This document shows positions 1 to 6,137 of a DNA stretch of 13,757 bases, one piece after another (within the stretch, counting starts at the first letter, position 1; each line of letters opens with the position of its first letter). Origin of the DNA: Epulopiscium sp. Nele67-Bin004 (lineage in GTDB: Bacteria; Bacillota_A; Clostridia; Lachnospirales; Cellulosilyticaceae). The DNA is taken from NCBI GenBank assembly GCA_002007315.1, contig LNZQ01000019.1:1-13757 (forward strand), read 5' to 3'. A model generated the notes under the pieces. That model saw only the letters and a list, made by a program, of their open reading frames with translations, was not told where the DNA came from and made no database searches. A program made the position numbers and the translations under genes.

Positions 1-227
1 TCCAAAACAAACAACAACAAAACAACTGATACAACGAAAAGGTTATGATGTCAAAAGGATATAAACACACATTAAAAGTAGCGTTGTAACTTGCGATTTT
101 GCGAGTTTATACGGTAGAGGCGAACTGAACACGCCGATAAGAAAAAGGGTAGCATAAGCTATCAAACTTCTTAAATAAAGTTTTTATTAACTTTTAGAAC
201 CCCACTGCTTTAGCTGTGGGAGGTTCA
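1..227 (+). mobile_element. Right end of an IS200/IS605-type (TnpB) element, partial
   Basis: The segment ends in a hairpin at 197-226: outer GAAC/GTTC, inner CCCAC/GTGGG around a TGCTTTAGCT loop, closing on AGGTTCA. This layout is what I know from the right ends of TnpB-bearing IS200/IS605 elements in Clostridia, where the same hairpin forms the 3' end of the guide RNA (omega/reRNA) scaffold. The preceding 190 bases have no long open frame; short frames stop at 46-48, 62-64 or 87-89, so any tnpB C-terminus here is only a stub or decayed. The neighbour at 233 is a gene lacking its 5' third, which fits an insertion boundary near 227. The family call is inference from the hairpin and context; the transposase body lies outside the window. 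Confidence 0.5.
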
Positions 228-232
228 GTGAG

Positions 233-1105
233 ATGGAAGTTAAATCATTATGCAAACAATTTAATATGAACTATGAAACTATTGCATACTGGTATAATGG
301 TTATAAATCAGAAAATGGGGTACAAATATTCAATCCTAGAAGTGTAAATATGGCTATAAAAAAACGTAAATGCAGAAGTTATTGGCTAAATACAGGAAAT
401 TTGAATGAGGTATTAGAGTATCTTGAAATAGATCCAGTAGGGGTAAGAGATGATATAATCCGAATGGTAAATTATGAGGAGGTAGAAATATCGCAAATAG
501 AAGATTTTAGAGCAGGTGGAGAACTTCCACAAACCAAAGAAGAAATTTATTCGCTTATGATAACATTAGGGTTTTTGACATATTTTAATGAATTATTAAG
601 TATCCCAAATAAAGAGTTGATGCAAGAATTTGAAAAAGCTTTAAAAGATAAATGTTTTGGAAAAACTATAGAACTATTTAAACAATCTAAAGAAATGTTA
701 CAAGCAACTTTGTTAAGAGACACAGATACTATGGCTAAAATATTGCATAATATTCATAACCAAGAAATAACGCTATATGACTATAACCATGAAAATGGAT
801 TAAGTAGCGTTGTAAGTTTGGCGTATTTGTCGGCACGAGATAAATATATAATAAAGAAAGAGGAGCACACAGGAAAAGGACGTGCTGATTTTATTTTTCA
901 TCCGATATCAACTAGAGAGATACCAATAATTATAGAATTAAAACGCAATAAAGGTACACAAACAGCAATAAATCAAATAATTGACCTAGAATATGCGGTA
1001 TCTTTATTTGAGAGATACAGGAGAAATATTTTGATAGTTGGGATAGATTATACCGAGGGAAAAGACCATACGTGTCAAGTGATGGAGCTTGAATATAAAA
1101 GCTAG
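233..1105 (+). pseudogene. AAA-ATPase-like / PD-(D/E)XK nuclease-like protein, 5'-truncated by the IS end
   Basis: The 290 readable residues match the middle and end of the AAA-ATPase-like (PF09820) plus DUF1703/PDDEXK_9 (PF08011) family, which is abundant in Clostridia and Bacteroidetes. Residues 1-55 (EVKSLCKQF..., WYNGYKSENG, YNPRSV-like, RSYWLNTG) are the tail of the ATPase-like part. Residues 190-285 carry the nuclease fold, with D219 in GRADFIF and the ExK pair E235/K237 in IIELKRNK. Full-length members are about 500-550 aa, so the N-terminal P-loop region is missing. The frame is closed by a stop at 188-190, there is no good ribosome binding site before the ATG at 233, and the IS-type hairpin ends immediately upstream. 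The C-terminus looks complete. The cellular role of the family is unclear; this copy is probably non-functional. Confidence 0.75.
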
Positions 1106-1116
1106 ATATCTAGCTT
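1099..1116. repeat. Perfect 18-bp palindrome at the stop of the nuclease-like gene
   Basis: AAGCTAGATATCTAGCTT spans the TAG stop codon of the preceding gene. It could form a short hairpin that protects or ends the transcript, but it is followed by CAAC and then A-rich DNA, not a T-tract, so it is not a standard intrinsic terminator. Confidence 0.5.
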
Positions 1117-1150
1117 CAACAAAAAAACTAAAAAAAATTTAAAAAAGTAC

Positions 1151-1179
1151 TTTACAAATGTCAGCCACTATGCTATACT
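1151..1179 (+). promoter_or_regulatory. Promoter of the tRNA-Ser gene
   Basis: TTTACA (1151-1156), a 17-bp spacer and TATACT (1174-1179) make a good sigma-A promoter. A TG at 1171-1172 gives an extended -10. The A-rich tracts at about 1120-1147 resemble an UP element. Transcription would begin near 1186, about 23 bases before the mature tRNA. Confidence 0.75.
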
Positions 1180-1208
1180 ATGAAAGAAGTTAAGCAAGGA
1201 ACACTTTT

Positions 1209-1294
1209 GGAGAGGTGTCCGAGTGGTTTAAGGAGCTAGTCTTGAAAACTAGTGATTCCGAAAGGGACCGTGGGTTCGAATCCCACCTTCTCCG
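1209..1294 (+). tRNA. tRNA-Ser (anticodon UGA)
   Basis: An 86-nt tRNA with the long variable arm typical of serine. The acceptor GGAGAGG (1209-1215) pairs with CTTCTCC (1287-1293), with G1294 as discriminator. The anticodon stem CTAGT/ACTAG encloses loop CTTGAAA (1241-1247), anticodon TGA at 1243-1245. The variable arm lies around TTCCGAAAGGGA, and the T-arm is GTGGG-TTCGAAT-CCCAC. CCA is not encoded, so it must be added after transcription. It decodes UCA and other UCN codons. tRNA genes are common integration sites; no attachment-site duplication of its 3' end was found in this window. Confidence 0.97.
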
Positions 1295-1310
1295 TTATAA
1301 GAATAAAGAA

Positions 1311-1341
1311 AGGGCTGTTAATTACAACAGTCCTTTTTTTG
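1311..1341 (+). terminator. Intrinsic terminator of the tRNA-Ser transcript
   Basis: AGGGCTGTT (1311-1319) pairs with AACAGTCCT (1326-1334) with one G-T wobble and a 6-nt loop, followed by a run of seven T. It lies 17 bases after the tRNA and before the next gene's ribosome binding site. Confidence 0.85.
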
Positions 1342-1378
1342 TTGTATAAAAAACAAATTAATTTTATGAGGTGATTTA

Positions 1379-2359
1379 ATGAGTATTGTGTACCAAGGAG
1401 CAATTATCCACATTTTAGATTTACAAGTGGGACAACCTATCCTATCAAAAGGACACCTTGATATGGACGACGGCAACGAAAAATTTATTACAAAGCATAT
1501 GATGACACTTTTTGAAAATGCAAGTGTTGCACCCGCACAATTTAAGGAAAATTCCGAGATGTTAGACTTAATTGCAAACTTCAAGGACGACAAATTTATA
1601 GAAACATCAAAGCGAATTGCAAGCAGATTTTACAATTATATGTCTACATATGGAGAAATTGATAGCGGTGATTTATTAATTACTCAATTTATTAAAGAGG
1701 AAATCAATTATTTGGGTATACTAAAACTGAATTACAAGGAAGAATATACTCATTATGTTAACGACAACAACGGGCTGGGGGGCGTTACGGAAATGGTAAA
1801 ATGTAAGGCAATTTTCCCGTCAAGCAAGCAACGCATTACAGAGTCTATTCTTATCAACCTAGACACGAGACAACTTAGAGTGTTGGACAAAACAAAAGGA
1901 ATGTATTTAACGGATTTATTTGAAATCGAAAAAGAGTTGTCTATAAGAGAAACTCTAAAACTTGTTGAAGAAGTAACTTATGAAGTTATAGAAGAACACT
2001 TTGAAAATCCAACGAAAGCTCTAACAACTTTCAAACAAAATGTTGCTGATAGCATTTTTGAAACTAGCGAAATTCCTATAGACAAAGTACTTGAGGATAC
2101 ATTTGCTGAACATGAGGAAGTTAAGGAGGCATACAAAACACGTCTGGAGGAGTATGGCGTGGCAAGTGATAGTATAGAAATAGGCAGTCAGCGAGAGGCA
2201 AAAAAATATGTGTCGCACAAAATAATGACAAATACGGGGATAGAAATTAAGTTACCAACCGAAGTGGCGCAAGATGATAGTGTTATAGAGTTTATAGATA
2301 ATCCTGATGGGACAATTTCTATTATGCTTAAAAATATAGCTAAAATAATAAGTAGATAA
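1379..2359 (+). CDS. Nucleoid-associated protein, NdpA/YejK-like (37-kDa family)
   Basis: The 326-aa product fits the 37-kDa nucleoid-associated protein family (PF04245), whose Escherichia coli member YejK is about 335 aa. The opening VYQGAIIHILDLQVGQPILS and the downstream acidic DDGNEKFITKH segment match that family, and length is normal. Family members bind nucleoid DNA in the cytoplasm; the molecular role is poorly defined. The ATG at 1379 has GAGGTGAT at 1368-1375, 3 bases upstream of the start, a short but workable gap. The gene stands alone: a terminator precedes it and the next gene has its own promoter. Its last 35 bases form the first copy of a 76-bp tandem duplication. No specific promoter is obvious in 1342-1367, so some tRNA read-through may drive it. 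Family assignment is by recognition, not by search. Confidence 0.85.
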   Translation: MSIVYQGAIIHILDLQVGQPILSKGHLDMDDGNEKFITKHMMTLFENASVAPAQFKENSEMLDLIANFKDDKFIETSKRIASRFYNYMSTYGEIDSGDLLITQFIKEEINYLGILKLNYKEEYTHYVNDNNGLGGVTEMVKCKAIFPSSKQRITESILINLDTRQLRVLDKTKGMYLTDLFEIEKELSIRETLKLVEEVTYEVIEEHFENPTKALTTFKQNVADSIFETSEIPIDKVLEDTFAEHEEVKEAYKTRLEEYGVASDSIEIGSQREAKKYVSHKIMTNTGIEIKLPTEVAQDDSVIEFIDNPDGTISIMLKNIAKIISR

Positions 2360-2476
2360 AAATTTTTGATTGCCTTTCAAGCTAAATATAGGTGAAATAG
2401 TGCTTAAAAATATATTTAAGATAATAAGTAGACAAAAGTTTTTCTTGTCTTTCTGATTAAATATAGGGTAAAATAT
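2325..2476. repeat. 76-bp tandem duplication over the ndpA-like 3' end and the next promoter
   Basis: Copy 1 (2325-2400) and copy 2 (2401-2476) both begin TGCTTAAAAATATA and continue in parallel through ATAATAAGTAGA, the T-rich stretch and AAATATAGG. By eye they match at roughly four positions in five, with one small indel. Copy 1 includes the last 12 codons of the gene; copy 2 is non-coding. Each copy carries a promoter-like pair: TTGCCT-N17-TGAAAT in copy 1 and TTGTCT-N18-TAAAAT in copy 2. Confidence 0.85.
2445..2474 (+). promoter_or_regulatory. Probable promoter of the transporter/oxidoreductase operon
   Basis: TTGTCT (2445-2450), an 18-bp spacer and TAAAAT (2469-2474) lie in the second copy of the duplication, about 34 bases before the transporter start. 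The first copy holds the poorer equivalent TTGCCT-N17-TGAAAT. Confidence 0.55.
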
Positions 2477-2507
2477 AACTATTAAAACTATATTAGGGGG
2501 AGATAAT

Positions 2508-3290
2508 ATGGCAATTTTATACTTAATTATTGGGTTTGTGGCGTCAACAATCGGTGCAATCTCGGGACTTGGCGGAGGTGTAATGATTAAGCCTATACTT
2601 GATGCGTTTGGACATTTTGACCTATCTACAATCGGGGTTTTGTCGTCATGCTCGGTGTTTGCGATGTCAATTGCATCTCTAGCAAAAAAGTTTATTGCAA
2701 AAGCTACATTTGAATATAGCAAGTTGTTACCACTGTCGCTTGGGTCAGTAATAGGAGGGGTATTAGGAAAATACTTTTTCCAAATATTTTTGGCCGCTTT
2801 TGAAAATCAAGACACCGCACAAATGATACAATCTATATGTTTGGCTGCACTAATGATAATAATATTAGTAATGAGAGTGCTAAAAGATAAAATTAGAACT
2901 TATAATGTAACAAATCCGTTGATTTGTGTGCTTGCGGGAACTTTTATGGGAACGATATCGGCATTTTTGGGCATAGGTGGCGGGCCTGTAAATGTTATTG
3001 TAATAACGTTGCTGTTTTCGTGCAATGCTAAAGATGCAGCTATATATTCAATTTTTGCGATATTCTTTTCGCAAATGTCAACATTAACAAGTGTTGTTTT
3101 ACTTGAAGGACTTGAGGGATATGACCTAAGTATGGTTGGATACATGATAGTTGGGGGGATTTCAGGAGGATTTTTAGGTGATTATTTGAGTACAAAAATG
3201 GACGATGTAGCAGTAGAAAAACTATTTAATATTGTAATGGTTGTAATAATTGGAATAAATATATTTAATATTATTACCGTTTTAATTTAA
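2508..3290 (+). CDS. TauE/SafE (TSUP) family membrane transporter
   Basis: A 260-aa, strongly hydrophobic protein of the 4-toluene-sulfonate uptake permease family (TSUP, PF01925), with the expected length and about seven to eight membrane segments. The two-fold internal repeat of the family is visible: GAISGLGGG at residues 16-24 and TISAFLGIGGGP at 149-160. Both glycine-rich motifs sit in the first segment of each half. Members move small anions such as sulfite or organosulfonates across the cytoplasmic membrane; the substrate here cannot be read from sequence. The ATG at 2508 follows GGGGGAG (2496-2502). The oxidoreductase gene begins 18 bases after the stop, so the two are almost certainly co-transcribed. 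This pairing suggests a shared substrate, but that is inference. Confidence 0.88.
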   Translation: MAILYLIIGFVASTIGAISGLGGGVMIKPILDAFGHFDLSTIGVLSSCSVFAMSIASLAKKFIAKATFEYSKLLPLSLGSVIGGVLGKYFFQIFLAAFENQDTAQMIQSICLAALMIIILVMRVLKDKIRTYNVTNPLICVLAGTFMGTISAFLGIGGGPVNVIVITLLFSCNAKDAAIYSIFAIFFSQMSTLTSVVLLEGLEGYDLSMVGYMIVGGISGGFLGDYLSTKMDDVAVEKLFNIVMVVIIGINIFNIITVLI

Positions 3291-3308
3291 CTATCAAAGG
3301 AGACACGA

Positions 3309-5228
3309 ATGAATATTAAGAGTTTGCAAGAGTACAAAAATTCAAAAAATATGAAGAAGATAGCCCAAGTACTTGGATTAGTTGTGATGCTTGGCTGTGT
3401 TATAGCAGGTGCGTTGATTATGTATGAACGTAGTTTGCCGATTATAAAACCGCCTCAAAATATAGAGGATACAGCATCAATGACGTTTGATGTTATAGTT
3501 ATTGGAACTGACCCAGAAGGTATTAGTGCAGCTTTAAGCAGTGCAAGAAACGGCATGACCACGCTGCTAATAGATAGCCGTGAAAGAATAGGTGGGTTAT
3601 TCACATTAGCGGGGCTAAACAGTTTGGATATGAACTATTATGAGGCTAGAGCAGGCGGGACAGCAACGCTACTAACACAAGGAATATTTAAAGAATTTCT
3701 TGAAGACACAGGCTCGCGCCCGACCATAATAAACAAAAAATATAGCCGTGATTCATTTGATGTTACTGAGGTTGAGGCTGTATTTAATAAGATGATAGCA
3801 AGAGAAGATGATATTACGTTGCAACTTGGAATGGACTCGGTTCACCCTATTGTTGAAAATAATGTTGTTGTTGGTGTAACAGCTGTAACAAATGGGCAAG
3901 AGTATGACATATATGGAACAGTTTTGATTGATGCAACACAAGATGCAGATATCGCAGCTGAAGCGGGTGTACCGTTTACTATTGGGCTTGAAACGCTAAA
4001 TTTGCCAGACCAAATGCAAGCGATTACGCCTATATTTAAAGTTGAAGGCATAGAATGGGACAAAATGAAAAGTGCAATTAAAGCAAATGAGTCACTTTAT
4101 GATGCATATTATAACAACTATTCGATATGGGGATTTGCACCTCAAATGAAAGGGTATGAACCTATTTCAGTAAACACAAAAGTTAGAGGGCCAAACATAG
4201 GTAGACAAAATGATGACTCGGCGTTACTAAACATGATACAAATGGTTAGTTATGATCCTCTTGATGATGACGATATTGCAAAAATATTTGACCAAGCAGA
4301 GGCAGAAGTTAGAAACCTTATAGAGTATATGCGTCATGAAATTCCAGGGTTTGAAAATGCTGAATTTGCAGGTGTTATGGAAGAACTTTATATAAGAGAG
4401 TCGCGCCATATTGAGGGTGAATATACATTAAGTATTGTTGACGTTATGCAAAATAAAAACTTTGAAGACAAAATTGCATGGGGAAGTTACCCTGTTGACG
4501 TTCAAACGACAAATATGGATAACACGGGGTATGTACTTGGTGACCCAGCTGCTTATAGTATACCGTTTAGATGTCTTGTTCCAAAAGAAATTGACAACTT
4601 GCTAGTTGTGGGAAGAAGTGCGAGTTTTGACCCGCTGGCGTTTGGTAGTGCAAGAGTTGTGCCTATCGGTATGGCGACAGCTGAGGCAGCAGGAGTTGCG
4701 GCTGCATATTCTATCAACAATGATGTTACGTTTAGAGAAATATCTTATGACCACAATATGGTTGGAGATATCCAAAAGACTCTTGTAAAGCAAGGTGCAT
4801 ATCTTGAAGATTTGCATATTCCATACAACTATGATGGACTTAAAGCAGAAGAAGCGATTAACTTCTTATATTCATTTGGATTTATGAGTGGTGGGTATGA
4901 AAATGACCTAAGACTTGATGATATTGCAACAGAAGTTATGTTTTACAATGCGTTAAATATGATGGTTGTGCGTACAGATGCAACGTTCCCGTTCACTGAT
5001 TATATTTATAAAAATATGTCTACGCCAATTCCACCACGTGATATTATAAGTGTGTTGTGGCAAATGCTAGATAGAGATACGATGATTGATTTTGATACAA
5101 AAGTTGAAGCTATGAAAAAAGAAAATATTTTATCTGAAGAAAGCATATATGAGCTAACACATTATGACATGATTACAAATGAAACGTTGTATATGGTGTT
5201 GTACGAGTTTTATTTGTTTAATAGATAA
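3309..5228 (+). CDS. Membrane-anchored FAD-dependent oxidoreductase
   Basis: A 639-aa protein. Residues 19-39 form one hydrophobic segment after a lysine-rich start, so it is probably an N-terminal anchor with the rest outside, though topology is inferred. A Rossmann FAD-binding motif follows at 61-79 (DVIVIGTDPEGISAA), ending at the acidic D89; the third position of GxGxxG is Asp, a change tolerated in this family. ATQDADIAAEAGVPF near residue 212 and GRSASFDPLAFGSARV with AEAAG near 433-460 are hallmarks of the FAD_oxidored family (PF12831). Residues from about 510 form an extra tail whose AINFLYSFGFMSGG...LRLDDIAT stretch looks like a degenerate S-layer-homology repeat. AAAGGAG at 3296-3302 supports the ATG at 3309. 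It follows the transporter by 18 bases and ends at a strong terminator. The substrate is unknown. Confidence 0.85.
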   Translation: MNIKSLQEYKNSKNMKKIAQVLGLVVMLGCVIAGALIMYERSLPIIKPPQNIEDTASMTFDVIVIGTDPEGISAALSSARNGMTTLLIDSRERIGGLFTLAGLNSLDMNYYEARAGGTATLLTQGIFKEFLEDTGSRPTIINKKYSRDSFDVTEVEAVFNKMIAREDDITLQLGMDSVHPIVENNVVVGVTAVTNGQEYDIYGTVLIDATQDADIAAEAGVPFTIGLETLNLPDQMQAITPIFKVEGIEWDKMKSAIKANESLYDAYYNNYSIWGFAPQMKGYEPISVNTKVRGPNIGRQNDDSALLNMIQMVSYDPLDDDDIAKIFDQAEAEVRNLIEYMRHEIPGFENAEFAGVMEELYIRESRHIEGEYTLSIVDVMQNKNFEDKIAWGSYPVDVQTTNMDNTGYVLGDPAAYSIPFRCLVPKEIDNLLVVGRSASFDPLAFGSARVVPIGMATAEAAGVAAAYSINNDVTFREISYDHNMVGDIQKTLVKQGAYLEDLHIPYNYDGLKAEEAINFLYSFGFMSGGYENDLRLDDIATEVMFYNALNMMVVRTDATFPFTDYIYKNMSTPIPPRDIISVLWQMLDRDTMIDFDTKVEAMKKENILSEESIYELTHYDMITNETLYMVLYEFYLFNR

Positions 5229-5232
5229 CGAC

Positions 5233-5270
5233 AAAGTCCCCTATTTGATTATTTTAGGGGACTTTTGTTT
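5233..5270 (+). terminator. Intrinsic terminator of the transporter/oxidoreductase operon
   Basis: AAAGTCCCCT (5233-5242) and AGGGGACTTT (5256-5265) form a perfect 10-bp stem with a 13-nt loop and a T-rich tail (TTTTGTTTG). It starts 5 bases after the oxidoreductase stop. Confidence 0.9.
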
Positions 5271-5296
5271 GTTTGTGTGTTATAATGTAGCCAATT
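5271..5296 (+). promoter_or_regulatory. Extended -10 promoter of the PemK-like gene (26-nt repeat, copy A)
   Basis: TATAAT at 5281-5286 is preceded by TGTGT, giving the TRTGn extended -10 motif of Gram-positive sigma-A promoters. No good -35 is seen at the proper distance. The 26 bases from GTTTGTGTG to AGCCAATT recur identically at 6088-6113 before hsdM. Confidence 0.75.
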
Positions 5297-5322
5297 CGAT
5301 AGTGAGACTAGGGGGACAGAAA

Positions 5323-5925
5323 ATGAGGTCTAGTGAGATAAAGATTGGGCATATTTATTTTGTGAATTTTGATCCAGTGGAAGAATTTGAATTTAATAAT
5401 AAGCATTTAGCAGTAGTATTAAAAAAGAATGTGGATAAACGAACTTTTATAGTTATGCCGTTAACTAGTAGTGATAGAGGAGAGGGGATAAATAAAATTA
5501 GATTGGATAACGTAATAGGTTTACCAAGCAATTTAAGAAATAAAAAAACTTATGCTGTATATAATCAAGTACGAACTTTAAATGCTAATAGATTTTCAAA
5601 TTTAAAGGAAAAAGATAAGACTGTTAAGGCGAAAATAGATGATAAAGATAGAGTGATACTATATGAAATGAGTATAAAGGAATTATTGGCAGGGGTCGAT
5701 ATAGATTTTCGAATTAAAATAATGAAAAATCTATATCAACAAGAAGTAGTAAACAAATCTATTCAATTGGCATATAATATATTAAGGTGTCAAAAAGCTA
5801 ATGAGCCTTATGTATCATATGAGAAAGAAATCAAACTTTTATTGAAAGATATATCCTATACATTATCCCAAAAAGATATTGATAATGGGGTAGATAAAAT
5901 TTTAATAGATGCTTTGCAAAATTAG
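5323..5925 (+). CDS. PemK/MazF-like protein with a C-terminal extension, no visible antitoxin
   Basis: A 200-aa product when started at the ATG at 5323, which follows GGGGGACA (5311-5318) and lies 36 bases after the TATAAT box. The open frame extends back to 5179 but would overlap the oxidoreductase and its terminator, so that start is rejected. Residues 1-120 resemble the PemK/MazF fold (PF02452): IKIGHIYFVNFDPVE, the AVVLKKN strand, FIVMPLTSS, GLPSN and the NQVRTLNANRF strand. Characterised members are mRNA interferases. Residues about 125-200 are a lysine- and glutamate-rich helical extension that plain MazF (about 110-120 aa) lacks. No antitoxin gene lies directly upstream; the neighbours are a terminated metabolic operon and a candidate small RNA. 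RNase activity is not proven, and phage-type PemK-like proteins of this length exist. Confidence 0.7.
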   Translation: MRSSEIKIGHIYFVNFDPVEEFEFNNKHLAVVLKKNVDKRTFIVMPLTSSDRGEGINKIRLDNVIGLPSNLRNKKTYAVYNQVRTLNANRFSNLKEKDKTVKAKIDDKDRVILYEMSIKELLAGVDIDFRIKIMKNLYQQEVVNKSIQLAYNILRCQKANEPYVSYEKEIKLLLKDISYTLSQKDIDNGVDKILIDALQN

Positions 5926-5943
5926 GAAGTTGATTGATTTTTG

Positions 5944-5972
5944 TTGACTTTGGAATGTAAAGGTTGTAAAAT
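5944..5972 (+). promoter_or_regulatory. Promoter of the candidate small RNA
   Basis: TTGACT (5944-5949), exactly 17 bp, then TAAAAT (5967-5972): a near-consensus sigma-A promoter in the gap after the PemK-like gene. Predicted start near 5979. Confidence 0.75.
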
Positions 5973-5978
5973 ATAGAT

Positions 5979-6073
5979 ATAAAGATGGAGATGACTACTC
6001 CGACAAATAATTATAGGGTATGAATTCCCGACTAATATGAAGTGGTGTGTGCTTATGTACGCACCACTTTTTT
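5979..6073 (+). ncRNA. Candidate small RNA with tandem hairpins, between the PemK-like gene and hsdM
   Basis: A self-contained unit of about 95 nt with a near-consensus promoter directly upstream and a strong terminator at its end. It has no convincing ribosome binding site or reading frame. Two related units lie in tandem, GGAGATGACTACTCCGAC (5987-6004) and GGGTATGAATTCCCGAC (6016-6032), 29 bases apart. In each a short stem displays an ATGA-containing loop and is followed by GAC and an AT-rich linker. The third hairpin is the terminator. I do not recognise an Rfam family. It may be a trans-acting RNA, an RNA antitoxin for the upstream toxin-family gene, or a regulator of the hsd operon that starts right after it; nothing in the sequence decides between these. 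Confidence 0.55.
6040..6073 (+). terminator. Strong intrinsic terminator of the small RNA
   Basis: AAGTGGTGTGTGC (6040-6052) pairs with GTACGCACCACTT (6057-6069) around TTAT, a 13-bp stem with two G-T wobbles, followed by TTTTTT counting the pairing T's. It separates the small RNA from the hsdM promoter 15 bases later. Confidence 0.9.
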
Positions 6074-6087
6074 GTATGAAAATATAT

Positions 6088-6113
6088 GTTTGTGTGTTAT
6101 AATGTAGCCAATT
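6088..6113 (+). promoter_or_regulatory. Extended -10 promoter of the hsd operon (26-nt repeat, copy B)
   Basis: TATAAT at 6098-6103 with TGTGT in front, in a 26-base block identical to 5271-5296. It lies 34 bases before the hsdM start and directly after a terminator, so this is the likely main promoter for 6138-12207. Confidence 0.75.
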
Positions 6114-6137
6114 AAATTATTGGAAGGTGGACAAAAG

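Noticed and set aside
1..89. C-terminus of TnpB at the left edge
   Set aside because: All three + frames stop within the first 89 bases and none of the readable residues shows a TnpB zinc-finger or RuvC-III motif, so no coding feature is claimed.
5179..5322. Longer start of the PemK-like gene
   Set aside because: It would overlap the oxidoreductase end and run through the terminator and promoter. The PemK-like fold starts at the ATG at 5323, which has a good ribosome binding site.
5979..6073. Firm assignment of the small RNA as a type III antitoxin
   Set aside because: Type III antitoxin repeats precede the toxin and share its transcript; here the RNA is downstream with its own promoter and only two weakly matching units.
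6120..6137. Upstream TTG start for hsdM
   Set aside because: It precedes the GGAAGGTGG ribosome binding site; the ATG at 6138 is correctly spaced and gives the normal HsdM start.
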